Shown: piece after piece, positions 26,725-39,240 of the stretch
How the letters are laid out: each line of letters begins with the position of its first letter
How positions within the stretch are numbered: the stretch's first letter is position 1
Assembly (NCBI GenBank): GCA_905250115.1
Contig: CAJNOI010000106.1
Span: 1-64,000, forward strand
Length of the DNA stretch: 64,000 bases
Source of the DNA: Adineta steineri
Taxonomy: Eukaryota > Rotifera > Eurotatoria > Adinetida > Adinetidae
Direction of reading: 5' to 3'
Program-made: the position numbers and the translations under genes
Notes under the pieces: model-generated
Told to the model about the DNA's origin: nothing
The model's input: only the letters and a program-made list of their open reading frames with translations
Database searches by the model: none

Positions 26725-29717
26725 TATATAGCAGAAGATGAAACACTTCTTTTCATATTTTGATCCAGGGAAAACAGCGGAGACTTCATGCATGAAGTCT
26801 TGTGAAGTCCATTGTTTTCTCGTTCATACTACTATAAATATTTTACTCCGCACAAATTTATTTTGTTTATGAAAACTTAATATTCCATTTGATTCCTCTT
26901 TTTTTGTCTAGACTCATTATTAGTTATGAATTCTCTATGATTATGCATTACTGCCATTTACGATGAGAAGACAAGATTATTTTTGAGCTTACTTACTTAA
27001 CTTTTTCTATTATATATAGAAAGATTAATCACATTGTTATTGTCCCTATTTGAATTAAAGTTTGAACACCATTTTATATTAGTTAATCGATTTTCGTTTT
27101 TGTTCTTGATTGTCTTAATTAGATTATTTTGTTAAATATATAATGATAATCTCTATTAATAACTATATTCTATGAGTTCTTTATTTCTCAATGTTCCTGT
27201 GTCAATTCTTCGTTCAAATGAAATTATATCAGTAACATACAATTTAATTTTTATCGTGTTCATGATCTTTGTGATAATGAATATATCATTCACATAACGC
27301 TAGAATTTACCATTAACTTGCTTTGATTAACTTTGTGATATGTTCATTCATACAAAAGATTGAATGATGATAAAAGTGTGAATATTGTTCATCGGCAATT
27401 TAATTGTTTAACGAAAACGTTTTTTTCTTTCTCTAAATGTGAATGAATTATTTTGAAAGTAAATCATCATTAAAGATAAATAAAATTATTCTATTATTTT
27501 GATGTCGAAATTTACTACATTGATATTTATTATCTTCTAATTTTGATTAATTTTTTATATACAAAACTCATACGCATTTGTCACGCATTTATTATTGATT
27601 GAATTATATCAGATATAATTTAAAAAATAATAAATATAGTTGTCGATTTGAACCTGGTCTCTTATGATAGATTTCAAGTAGGAATAATCGAAAGATGAAC
27701 CTATGTGTGCTGCAAGAGAATAAGAATTGTTAAGGTGGTCCTCCGCTTGAGTAATCGTGCATGAACTATGTCCTTCGATCGTCTGATGATGAGAAGACCA
27801 GAAATCGGTTACATGAAGTATACATAATAGATCTGTATTCTCTAGACAAAATTTTAGTTATACATCATGAGAATTAGTCGTGGGAAAGAGAAGCGTTAGA
27901 GTAATATTTGAATTGTTTATATTATTCAACATATTGAACGTAACAGTTTCTCGAAATAATAAGCTTCTGACCATTTTTTTTGTTCATGTGATAAACTTTT
28001 TAAATTCTTAACAATGTGTGTTAGTTGATATTTCTCATCATAGTTTATAATATATAATCATCTATAGACGATATCATTAAGTATCCTTTAGAACATTATT
28101 TCATTAGAGATAATTGTATATTCATTTCAAGATTTAATGATGTCTGTCGACAATAATTATAATTTGTTGTTTTATTTTATCATTTCGAAATTATCTAATA
28201 CAATAATCAATCATATATGTAACTGGGAGTAGTCTGTCGGAGATTCAATCTTTTTTTTTCGTATGATATCGATTTGTTAACAAGTTTTGTTTCTTTCGAA
28301 CAATTATTGATTATCGTTCTTTCAAACTATTAGTAGTAGTACGATATAACTATTGTAGGAGAATAGTTTTGATAGTAATCTTTATTACATCATCAAATTT
28401 TAGATGTTATAAAGATAAAAAGAAACGATATTTTAAACGAGAGAATATTCTCGATATAATTATTTCATCTGTTGTTCAATTGAGAAAAAATAAAATAACT
28501 TACATTTTTTTATTGCATAATCTAATGACTAAATATCTAATGAATGTAAAAAAATTCAAGATATAGTACTAGATTTTTTTACAATTAGTATTGATATAGT
28601 AATTAGAAATATCGATAATATTAGATATGTTAGCAATATTGTTATTATTCGTATTGATTTGACCTAATTGATAATGATAAACCATCAAAATAAGTAATTG
28701 TCCTATTTCGATTGAATCTCTTCATTTCAATATGTATATATACATATCTATATATGTTATCAACTCTAAAATCTTTAGATCTTTATTTTGATGTAAATAA
28801 TATCAAATAGTTAATCAATTAATGTATTCTATTATTGATTAAGAATATAACGAATGATACATTTATATCATTAATAGTTTATTACTACTTCATTTATTTT
28901 TCTAAGCATTTAAATAAGTATAAAATTGACTTCATTTTTTTTTTGTTATTCTTTATAATTGAAGATGACCGAATTCGATAAGAGTTTATTGATATTATCG
29001 AAAGTAATTGTTACCTACTTATTATTTATATATGATTAGTTTATTAGAGAATAATTTGTTTTATTTAAAGATTCTTTTTGTTTTGTTGTTGTTTGAAAAT
29101 TAAATTCGAATTAATTAATAAAATATAATTATAATATTCAAATTTTAATCACTACTATGCAAACAACTATGTCATTAAATGATTCGATCGTCATATTGAA
29201 TTTATTGAAATGAATGATACAATCACACAAATAGAACATTTTCTTTGAGTGCGCATATGTTCTTCTTTTTTTTATGGTTGACTATTAAACTTAAATTTCA
29301 ATTTTTGTTTTCGAATTTTTGATGAACGAAAATATTCATATTACGCAAAATGTGTAGATTATCTTTTTCAACATCAATTTCTTTATAACATCTTTTTTAG
29401 CTATTTTCGTACATTACTTCATATATAGATATATTAAAATAAAAAGAACGCATTGAAGTAAACGTTTTATTTTGAATAGATATCCATATCGATTGTATTA
29501 CTTTTGTATGAGGAAAAAATAAAACAAGTATCTTCAGATGTCTTCTCGTATCTAATATGTGTGTATATGTAGATGTATATACGCATTTCTCTAATGTAAA
29601 CTGGGTATGATAAATCGAAGCTGACAAGACCATCTATAGATGAGCGGGAAGAAGCCTAGGTTAATGTTACTTATCATTAGATTGACTCGAAAGAAAGAGA
29701 AAAAAGATACGCTTACT

Positions 29718-29888
29718 GTCCACGTTTATCATCAAAAAAATATATTGTGAATTGACGATAGGCGTGGACCATTGCCCATTTAATAGGCAACGTAAGGAAG
29801 AAGTTTGTCACCTTCTATTGAGCACGCATCTATCACGGTCCATTGGTTAGTTGTTTGAATGATGCGTTGCGTCCATATATATTTATAT
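29718..29888 (+). promoter_or_regulatory. Candidate promoter of the polyQ/proline-rich gene
   Basis: A TATA-like run ATATATATTTATAT lies at 29875-29888, about 110 bp before the ATG at 30000. ATTGG (an inverted CCAAT box) lies at 29842-29846, about 30 bp further upstream. GTCCACG at 29718 and CGTGGAC at 29763 form an inverted pair that could bind a dimeric factor. The block is clearly less AT-rich than the upstream spacer. Confidence 0.4.
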
Positions 29889-29999
29889 CGGTTCATTTTT
29901 GCGTGTGAGAAATATCATAAAGAAAGAAGTACGTAGTAAAAGTTATTACACGCGTCATCTTCTCATCGTAAGCAACATTCGAACATTTAAACTTCTAAC

Positions 30000-32079
30000 A
30001 TGGCTATATTAGAAGATCCAACAATTCAACGTATTCTTGATGAAGTAAATAAAGCAGCAACTGGTGGAGTCTTTGGATTAGCAGGTAATTATATTCCTGA
30101 ACCATCATCAAAGTCTCACACACAGATGCCATCATCGAAAACAGAATATTTTAATCAGCAACAACAGCAACATCAGCAACAACAACAACAACAGCAGCAA
30201 CAGCAACAACAACAACAGGTACCACTTTTCTATCCAACGCCGGATATGTTTAGTCTGGATAGTATGACAAATTTTGATCAAAATATTGAAATCAATTCCA
30301 TGGATTCTATTGTACCAATAGCGACGCCAAATAATTTTGAACTTTATAATTCAACTTTATATGATACAATGGCACGAAGTATCTTATCACCATATGAAAA
30401 TTATAAAAATAGTATGTTAAATACGAATAATAATAATACAAATAATGGCATACGTTCAGCATCAAGTGTTTCATCAATAAATAATGAAATAATGTTAGAA
30501 CATCATCGTCATCAAGAATATCCAACCATACCACCAAAAATAACAGCAGCCATACCTAATCTTGGTTTAAATCTACGTACAACACCACCATTAGATTCTG
30601 TACCAGTCAATTCAAGTGAAGCAGGCGATGAAATTGTTCCAAATGAAACAACAGATACAGCAACAATGGATTTATTAGCTGATAAAGATGATACTAGTTC
30701 ATTACCACCAAATAATAATGATGAAATGGATCCACCACATATATGTAATACATAATTTCTTTTCTTCTTATTTAAAATTTCATTGTTGGAATATATCCTT
30801 TTTTTAGCATCAGCTGGTCGTATTTTTTATGATCCACATCCTCAAATAATTCAACGTAAGGGTTCTAATTCTGTAACATATAAACAGAATATAATTGTTC
30901 GCTTTTTACAACCACCACCTATTCCTAATGCTGGTCCACTTGTTATTAAAGAAGTAAATTTTTTGTTTTTTCATAATTTATCATTAATTAATTCAATATT
31001 CTTCATTAGATAAGTGGCCCACAACAACCACCACTACCACCGCTCGTTATTAAACGTAAAATAATTTAGCATAATCTCTTTTTTGTTTTATTTCAATCTA
31101 TTTTATTTTCAGAACGACCACCACCACCAAAAACTCCACCACCACTTATTATTCGTGAAAAACCACCTGCACTTCCATCAACACTTGCAACAAAAGTTAT
31201 AACTAGGTAAATAATACACCATCACATATTTATTTTTATAATAAAAAAATCGCTTTCTTAAGACATTTACCACCTGAACCAGCTCCACCACGAGCTGTTA
31301 TTATTGAACGTTTACCACCTTTACCACCAAAACCACGTGATATTATCATTGAACGTTGGTTACCTTATGAAATAGTCAATCAAAAACGTAAAGTTGTCGT
31401 AGAACGTGTACAAAAAAGTTCTAAAGATTATCCACAACCAAAAAATGTTATAATAACGTATGTTTTTTAATTGATTTAAAAGCAACAAAAAAAACTAGAT
31501 TCTATTTATAGTTATGAACCAGTTCATGCAAAAATTGAACGTCATTTTCAAAAACAAAATGTTGTTCGTGAAGATCCTCAAGCATATACAGATCGTTTTG
31601 GTGAACTATTATGTGATCCAACGAGTGTTGTTCAACAAGCTCGAGCTGCTGGTGTTCTTGAAGATCTTGTAAAATAATATTTTGTTTCTACTTTTTCAAT
31701 CTAGCTCTTTTTATAATTAGAATCCACCATCATCATTTCTCAAATCATTAACTAACAGTGTTGCTACAGGTACAACAGATTATGAAACAATAATGAAAAA
31801 TAATGAGGAACCAGATGATGAACAACTTGATGATAATAATCAACAAGAACAACAAGAAGTTATTTCTTCACCGATTGAAACTGTTCAAGATGATGATGTA
31901 TTAATTGAAGAAAATGTAACTCCATTTTATATGAATTCAGGTATTAAATTTCGAAATTCTATTTAATTTATTTACAAAAATGCTTCTTTATTTTCATTCA
32001 AGGTGAAAATCTTCAACAAACATTTCATCGTTTAGGTTTTGATATAGCAGAAAATATGATAAATGAACATCATTTTTGA
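30000..32079 (+). CDS. Unrecognised polyQ and proline-rich protein with alveolin-like charged motifs
   Basis: The first exon (30000-30744) encodes MAILEDPTIQRILDEVNKAA, a polyglutamine tract and a polar, asparagine-rich region. It joins in phase 1 to 30808 (SAGRIFYDPHPQIIQRKGSN). The central part repeats a pattern of prolines followed by hydrophobic-charged words: PPLVIK, PPPLIIREKPP, PPRAVIIERLPPLPPKPRD and DIIIERWLPYEIVNQKRKV. A more globular end follows (EPVHAKIERHFQKQNVVRED, then RFGELLCDPTSVVQQARAAG) and an acidic tail ending ENMINEHHF. The V/I-I-E-R and P-rich alternation recalls alveolin or articulin-type cortical cytoskeleton proteins, but I do not recognise a named family. No signal peptide or membrane helix is seen. 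It converges on the secreted protein gene 233 bp away. Confidence 0.75.
30156..30218 (+). repeat. CAG/CAA polyglutamine tract
   Basis: Twenty-one consecutive codons of CAG and CAA with one CAT encode five Gln, one His and fifteen Gln. The mixture of CAA and CAG makes it less prone to slippage than a pure repeat, and suggests the protein tract rather than the DNA repeat is maintained. Confidence 0.9.
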
Positions 32080-32311
32080 GATTGAAATATCAAATAAAAC
32101 ATTTTCTTTTTCTCAATTCTTCATTTCTTTTGTTGTATTTTTCTATAGTTATCGTTTAATAGAAACGAAAAAATTTGAATTCTTTTTTTTCTTATATATA
32201 TATATATATATCTTTAATGTGATCAATAAAATCATAAAAACAAACAAACAATGTTTGAAAAAAAAACGATGATAAAAACGAAAAAATGCAAAGCATTAGT
32301 TAAGTTTTTTT

Positions 32312-33367
32312 TTACCAGCCAGCAGTAGTAGATCCTGTTTGAGATTTAGCAAGAACTCGTCGAGATGGAGATGAGATAAATTCGGTATTAACGAATGGTT
32401 TTGAAATAGTTGATTGTGAACCACTATAACAAAAAACAAATAGTATTAAGATGATGAATTATATCCAGTGTTGAATAGCTAACTATTCTAAACAATATCA
32501 TACCTCCATTGTGATGTTTCAGGGAATGAACGAATTTGTTGGCTACCACTATAACCAGAGAATGTGCTTGGTTGAGCAGTTAATGTTGTCTAGAAAAAAA
32601 GAATTAGTATTTCTAACAATAAAGGTAAATTTATACTCGTGGAAGAAGAATTTGATTTGAACTGAGTGTTCTTAAATCTTGTTGTTGACTACTATAAATA
32701 GGAAAACGAAAAAGATATGTTGAAAAATATATTTTAAATGAAAATTTACCCATATGTCGATTGGGTTAAAAGATCGGATTGTCGGCCAGTGTATCCAGTA
32801 AAGGCTGGTGTACGTATTTGTGTAAGATCTTTTTGAGTAAAAACTGGTTGTCGAATGAATTCAGTTTTTGGTAAAACAGTTTGAACCTAAAGATAAAATT
32901 GATTTATTTACAAAATTAATCGGTATGAATACTAACGAATCGTGTTTGTGATGGTTCTGCTTTTAATGCACTTGAATCTGCATATTCAGACATATCTTGA
33001 CTTGGAAGTGTAATGATTGATTTAGCTGATGGTCGAAGTTCGATATCTTGTTTTTTGAAATATGAATAACCAGCACCTGCATTATCGACGACTTCAGAAT
33101 CATCTCTTGATAAAAAACTATAAAAATCAAATTATATACATATAACACACTAAATTAAAGCTAATATTCATACGTGGTTGGTCTCATTCCACTCCAATCT
33201 AAATAAAACAATATTACATTTTACATAATCTAAATACTTTTTTTCATACATACCATTTGGAAGTGCTGAGCAAAAAGCCAAACAAACAAGAAATAAACAT
33301 GCCTGAAAATATAAAATCAACAATTTACTTAAACAAGTTATCGTATTTATTCACATACGCGGTACAT
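32312..33367 (-). CDS. Small secreted protein of unknown function
   Basis: The minus-strand start MYR is split from the rest of a signal peptide by an intron (MYR, then ACLFLVCLAFCSALPN), after which cleavage after SALP is plausible. The mature part, roughly 190 residues, has no transmembrane helix and few cysteines, and is rich in Ser, Thr, Gln and aromatic residues. It contains a degenerate internal repeat: PAFTGYTGRQSDLLTQ and STFSGYSGSQQIRSFP share F-[TS]-G-Y-[TS]-G-x-Q. It ends SRRVLAKSQTGSTTAGW. About seven small exons have consistent phases. I do not recognise the family. Composition and repeats suggest an extracellular structural or mucus-associated protein, which is a guess. Confidence 0.75.
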
Positions 33368-36300
33368 GATTTGTATGTAATCTAAACGAATTCTGTTTTT
33401 TTTTAGAAGAGTGAAACGATATGTATATAGAACCGGTGCTTTTATATTCCTCCAGATAATTCACATATATCGGCATGACTTATATTTATTCTTTGTGTTT
33501 ATTATCGATCGAGATGTTATCTAAACGTTAGAATGTTATTCTATCTGATGATAACAAACATATATTCCTTGTGTTTTCTGTATTCATTCGAAAGTTATTC
33601 ATTAATCGAGGGTTTATTCAAATTCTAGTTTAACATGTAAACGAAATTGATTGGATAATTTAATATTTAGCTTTGTATTGCGTTACATTCATGTCAAAAC
33701 GAATAGATCAAACTTATATTTATCTTAATAGGATATTGAAATAATGTTTAAATTGCTTTCAGTAATGTCTAGACAATTTTAATGTACTAAGAGGCGGTTA
33801 TGACGAATATGTATTTGAAAGTTTACATAGTTTGTTGCTTCGTTATTTATGATTTACTGTAATAAATACAATAAAAAATAATATTTTTAATTTGACTAAA
33901 TATCGGTTAGATGTTTAAAGCAAAAATTTTTGCGTGTAAAAGCGTGTGTTCATTTAAATTGATAAGTATAATCATTCTTTATGATTAACTTTCAATAGAT
34001 TTACTTATGCACGATCAATTTTCTGTGTTACAATATGTTATTAAACAATTAAAATGATTATATTTTTCTATACAATTTAATCATTCTTCAACGTATATTG
34101 GAATAATAAAATTTCGATTCGAACTGTGTTTGTATATGACTTCACTAATATGTAAAGCATATTAAAAATGATCACATCTGGTATTTTTACCTATTTGCAT
34201 TAGATTACTTATTTGAAAGTCACATTTTTTATTGTCAAAATGGATAAAATAATGTTATCCCCAAGATGAAGTTATGTGCGATATAAAAAATAGGTTTTTG
34301 TTGCTTTGAAATGAATGTAACATCAATTCGAAGAATTCGTATCAATCCTTTGTACTTGTTATGTTCTAGCTGTTTCGTTGGCTATAACAGTATATATATG
34401 AATCAATCAAAGTGCGAAAGTTTGACCTGGAACTATCCTGATAGATTTCTATTATGATTGTTACAAGTTCGTGCGAATTTCATTTTGAACGAATACTTCT
34501 TTCTTTAATTGTTGAATGTTGAAGATACTTGATTTTCTTATCCTTGATCGTGTACAATCATTCTTTAAATTTTTTAAGTATTCTAAAGAGAAAATCTTCA
34601 TTTAAGATGAGATTTCTAAGAGATCCCAATGGTCATGATAGCTATCTATGGACAAAATTTTGATTGTTGAGAGAGTGAAGATAGACTATATGGTTCTCAC
34701 AGTGACATTCTTAACTACAGTAGTAACTTAGTCACCGGTAAAGCATAGATTACGTTGTACCTCAAATTTAGACTAGTTGAAGCTTCTGTTTAAAGTTCGA
34801 CTGGTTTAACTTCTTAGCAAAATAGACATATAGTGGTTTAGAGGTGTATAGATATATTACTATACCGCTAATATTTATACATCTATTAATTCTCTTCTAA
34901 AGATGATGACTTTTTCAGAAAATCAAATTCCTCATCATATGCCTTCGGTTATTTTTACCCTTGACTTTCTTCTTAGTTGTTATTGGCAATAAATAGATCA
35001 TGAATATTTATTTGAATAAAACAAAATTGTTTTCTTCTCTAGACAACATCATTATTATAATATCTTTGGCAAATGCAGTTTTTTTTCGAAATGTATAGCA
35101 ATAAAAAAATCTATTTCTTCATCTATGAGAAAGCATACCGAATTTGAATGCTCTATGTTTATATTTCAAATAAGATATGTTTCCTTAGGATATGTGCTAG
35201 CTGTATTAGATTAAATGTTAATGATTTACATATGAACTTCGGATTACATAGTACGTTGTTTAAAAATACAACATATACTAAACGATGCCGCTGGATAAGC
35301 TCTGCAATTCATATAAGACTCCATTTTTTAATTATATTTTGTTTTCTTTTTGATAAAGTATGAAAATCATGAAATAACAACAAATAATCTATTTCTGCCG
35401 GTTGAGATGTAACCCTTCAAATTCTTTTTTTATTTTAAAACAAAAAGTGCAGTTAAAAAATAAATGGGCTAATGTCAATTATAAAGCTTTTCGTAGTGCA
35501 TCTTATGATATTATCTAAAGATTAATACCTGATATTAAGTAATTGAAAATTGTACTGTAAAATATATTACGAGAAAAAATGAAAATCACGTAAATCTTAT
35601 TAAAAGTTAATTACTATGCTATTAGTTGAAGTATAAACAAATAATATTTAAAAAAGTAAAGCTATGTTCCTATCTTCATAATTATATTCTAGTTTACAAG
35701 AATTGATTTCAAGTATTTTATATTTACTGCATTGTCATAGAACAAGATTTCTAAAAACAACTTTATTGCTATAAAATGATTGTTAGTCGTTCCATCATTC
35801 AATAGTCTACTAACTACATCAAATTTCAATGAATTCATATATAAACAAATTGCATTTTAAGGTCGAATAGTATTACTTTCATATCATAATACATAGAGGT
35901 GATTAAAGACAAACTGTTATCTATAAGAGTATGATTATTTTTTTTATCAAGCTTTTACGTATGACCTTATCGATAATGTCGATAGTTAATTATGATGATA
36001 ATACTCTCTGATTATTATAATCATCGACTTTTATATATCTTTATTACCTACATCTTGTTTATTTTATATTAAATGATTTTGAAGCATAATTAACTCTTGT
36101 TATTCATTTATTTACATAATAAATTTTCACATTCCGAGTTTTTTTTTGTTATACTATATATATACTTGAAAATACTTGTATTACGTTATTTATACCCATA
36201 TATAGCCGGAAAACTTATTCTTGCTCTTCATTGGTTCTTATTTTATAAAGCGGTTAATAAGATTTCTCTCGAGATCTAATAATTGTCTACTAGCATATGA

Positions 36301-36696
36301 AAAAACAAAAACTGATGGATGTAAGATCTTTTTTCCTTTTCTATTCAACTCGAATCAAATCAGAAAGACATCAATTCACTTCGACACGATAAAAAAAATC
36401 ATTTGCTATTTCTCTCATATCTATCTATCTATCTTTCTATTCAGTAGTACATATTCATTAATTATTCTCTTTTTATTGATCTAAAACAAATAATAAAAAA
36501 GAATTTTTAAAGTTTTTCTTTTTCTTTCTTTTTAAAAATAAAAAATATGGTAAAACAGGCTAAAGGAGCAACAAATACACATACACACATCACAAATGCG
36601 GTGGTGTAGTGGATATAAAACAAAGCGTATGCATACATGTATATATATATATATATATTTAACACAAATGACAAGAAAAAGAAAAACCGGTTCGGA
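33368..36696. other. 3.3-kb AT-rich intergenic spacer
   Basis: No coding exon, RNA gene or clear element is seen. The spacer includes the promoter side of the secreted-protein gene and the 3' side of the truncated GPCR. A (TA)n run sits near 36639-36658. Several open frames near 35-36.5 kb are AT-rich and without recognisable content. Confidence 0.5.
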
Positions 36697-36947
36697 TTAC
36701 GATGGTGGTGACAATCTACATGGTGAGAAAAGTATTTTGGCAAATGCTTTTCGAAATTCCAAATTGAAAACTGTATAAATAATTGGATTTAAAAATGAAT
36801 TTATATATCCTAACCATGAACATAAAAATAGAATAAAATCATTAACAAGAAATGTATTGGATTTTTTTGATAATTTAATAATAGTATTAACTATATTATT
36901 GAGCACAAAGAATGGTAGCCAACATACTAAGAAGCAAACTAAAAAAA
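36697..36947 (-). CDS. Amine-type rhodopsin-family GPCR, last exon only (cut by the gap)
   Basis: Only the C-terminal 80 or so residues are present. TM6 reads [16 protein letters not shown], with the CWLP toggle motif. TM7 reads [16 protein letters not shown], with intact NPxxY, followed by helix 8 [13 protein letters not shown] and a very short tail ending SPCRLSPPS. This closely resembles D2-like dopamine and related biogenic-amine receptors, including the short tail. A run of T ending in AG just before the coding part looks like a splice acceptor, so this is probably the last exon. The rest should lie upstream, that is, at or beyond the N run at 36948, but the sequence past the gap is a retroelement, so the upstream exons are missing from the window. 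Confidence 0.8.
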
Positions 36948-37047
36948 NNNNNNNNNNNNNNNNNNNNNNNNNNNNNNNNNNNNNNNNNNNNNNNNNNNNN
37001 NNNNNNNNNNNNNNNNNNNNNNNNNNNNNNNNNNNNNNNNNNNNNNN
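36948..37047. other. Assembly gap of exactly 100 N
   Basis: One hundred N bases separate a GPCR exon from a Penelope-like element. A round 100 usually denotes a scaffold join of unknown size, so distance and even adjacency across it should not be trusted. Confidence 0.98.
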
Positions 37048-37786
37048 ATATAATTTAAGTAAATGTTCGAATTGGTCTTTATTGAATGGACAGTTTGGTA
37101 ATATATCTTCTTTGGATATTAAACGGATTATTATTTTTATTGTTTCTTCAACTGGTGCATTAGTGAACAATGACTCTACGTCAAGACTTACCATTATGTC
37201 ATATTTTCCAGATTTTGGTATTAGTAATTTTTTTCACAAATCTTCTATGTACGCCACAGGTTTTTCTCTTCGTTCGGTAATAATTTTTGTGAGATATTTG
37301 GATAAAATGTAATCATAATAACCAACTGCAGAGATAATAGGTCTAATAAGATAAACTGATTTGTGCATTTTTGATTGTCCGTAGAATATTGATGAAGTTG
37401 GTAATATAGATTTTTTGTAATAGTTTTATTGCTATGGATTTGTTTAATTCTTTTTCATTTTCAATTAATAAATTAGTATTCGTTTTTGTAAATTATCTAT
37501 TTAAGATAACATGAGCGTTTTCGATACAATCGTTTTTGTTCATGACAACAATAGCGTTTCCTTTATCGGCTTTGCATATCATTATTTCATTATTATTTTT
37601 CAACTTTTTTATTGCTTCAATTTCTTTATCTTGAGAGTGTAGGTGTGATGTGCGTCTAACTAAAGATAAAATACATCCACACTCATCCGCACCTACACTC
37701 ACACCATCAAGACCATTTTCTTTAACATTTGTAGTGAGCATTTGAATTAAAGTTGAATTATTTATTATTTTATGTGATGCATTCAA
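37048..37786 (-). pseudogene. Penelope-like retroelement reverse transcriptase remnant
   Basis: On the minus strand the fragment shows successive reverse-transcriptase blocks of the Penelope-like type: ICKADKGNAIVVMNK, then a region resembling RPIISAVGYYDY, then SLDVESLFTNAPVEETIKII near the gap. Frame shifts and stops (one directly before the SLDVESLF block) break the reading, so it is a decayed copy. No GIY-YIG endonuclease domain is visible in the part present. Penelope-like elements (including Athena in bdelloid rotifers) are known in these animals; which lineage this copy belongs to cannot be told by eye. It ends at the assembly gap, so its full extent is unknown. Confidence 0.8.
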
Positions 37787-38076
37787 ATGAATTCATTGTT
37801 TGTATTTATAATACATGTAAGGAGAAGATACATTCTTATTTTCGCTAATGAAATAGACAATATTTTCGATACAAAAACATTTGGTTAACGAGCATATAAA
37901 AAGATATATTCCGATAGAGATCGCTCTTAGCTTTACGTATTATTTTACTCATAACGTTGACAATCAAATTTACAAAAGGATCGAATTCGTCGAATGGCAG
38001 CATGTTACTTACTCACTCGCTCGTGAAATCTTTCGTAAATCTTTAACCGACTGACTCATATAACTCTATTTAAGAG

Positions 38077-38084
38077 CAATAACA
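38077..38084 (+). promoter_or_regulatory. TATA-like box of archaemetzincin copy A
   Basis: TATTTAAG lies 72 bp before the ATG and is kept in the otherwise diverged upstream region of copy B, along with the following GCAATAACAAATAACGAAAT stretch. Conservation between copies supports a core promoter role. Confidence 0.5.
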
Positions 38085-38148
38085 AATAACGAAATTCTCA
38101 TTTCATTCATTTTCAACTGTACTATTATTACTCAACATTACCATAACT

Positions 38149-39240
38149 ATGAGCTTTACAGCTCCCAGTAATGAACAGATTGCTGAAGCGCTTGGTGATC
38201 TTTCCAAAGTATGTCGTGTAATTTCATTCTATCATGCAGAATCGATTTTTATTGTAGTTACCAAATACTATGAAAATGGCGGTGACAAATAGAATTGAGG
38301 AGAGTTTCGAACCAGTACCTCAACCTGACGGTGGTGATTGGTTGGCACAACATAATGAAAAAGGACAAACGATGGAATCATTTCGAAAAATGAGTTCATC
38401 AAAGGCTATTCCTCATGGAACGTAAGTGAAACTTTTAGACATTTATTTATATCATTTGAAATTTTATTTTTTATAATTGTAGTCATAAAACAATCTATAT
38501 TCAGCCAGTGGGTAGTTTTGATCATCCAAGGTAAAAATATAACTTGATTTTTATATAATAAATTTTTGAACTCTGTTTTCAGGGCTCCGCCACTTGATGT
38601 GATTGTTGAATTTGCTAAAATATTTTTTTCTGGATGTGTAGTTGAACTATTACCAACTGTTGATTTTACTAAAGATATGAGAAAACGAGAGTTTGATGGA
38701 AGAACACAATATTTAACGGGTGGTTTACATGATTATCTTGTTCGTACACGTTCACAACGTGATACAAGACGTGAACTTTTATGTGTTGCTGTAACTATGG
38801 CTGATATTTACCCTCAAGAAGATTGGAGTTTTGTTTATGGAGAAGCTCGAACTAAAGAGGGTGTTGGTGTATATTCATTTGTACGTCTCGATCCATTATT
38901 TTATCGAGCAACATCCGAAGAAATTCTTCAAACGCCATTAACTGAAGAACATCGTGTTATCATGCTTCAACGTTGCATTGACACTCTATTACATGAAATT
39001 GGCCATCTATTTGGTTTAGAACATTGCATATATTATGCTTGTTTGATGAATGGTACGAATAATGAAAAGGAAATGGATCGACAACCTTCACATTTATGTC
39101 CTGTTTGTTTGTGTAAACTTCATTCAACACTTCAATTTGATGTTAAACATTTATATGAAACATTTGCAAATGTATGTGACAAATACGGACTTGAAACAGA
39201 ATGTAGTTGGTATCAAAAACGTCTAGCATATATTCATTAA
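38149..39240 (+). CDS. AMZ: Archaemetzincin (AMZ-like) metallopeptidase, copy A
   Basis: Four exons encode MSFTAPSNEQIAEALGDLSK, LPNTMKMAVTNRIEESFEPV, HKTIYIQPVGSFDHPR and a long last exon. The catalytic block is HEIGHLFGLEHC, followed by CLMNG and CPVCLCKL; this is the archaemetzincin signature HExxHxxGxxH-C-x4-C-x-M-N plus a CPxC pair, giving a catalytic zinc with a second zinc held by four cysteines. The family gives aminopeptidase or limited proteolytic activity with unknown physiological substrates. No signal peptide is seen, so a cytosolic enzyme is likely. Length fits AMZ2. The paralogue at 42195-43282 is very similar. The stop is TAA at 39238-39240. Confidence 0.93.

Larger units (their letters stand above)
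26107..29999. other. 3.9-kb AT-rich intergenic spacer
   Basis: No exon with recognisable content is seen on either strand. The stretch is AT-rich apart from a GC-richer block at 26552-26724 (listed separately) and the last 300 bp, which look like a promoter for the next gene. The reading frame at 28369-28566 is AT-rich and has no family resemblance. Confidence 0.5.

Noticed and set aside
27640-27720. B-box-like GGTTCAAATC on the minus strand
   Set aside because: Flanking bases cannot form a T-arm stem and no A box stands at the right distance, so neither a tRNA nor a firm SINE call is possible.
36857-37312. Open frame running through the N gap
   Set aside because: An artefact of reading through unknown bases between two unrelated sequences.
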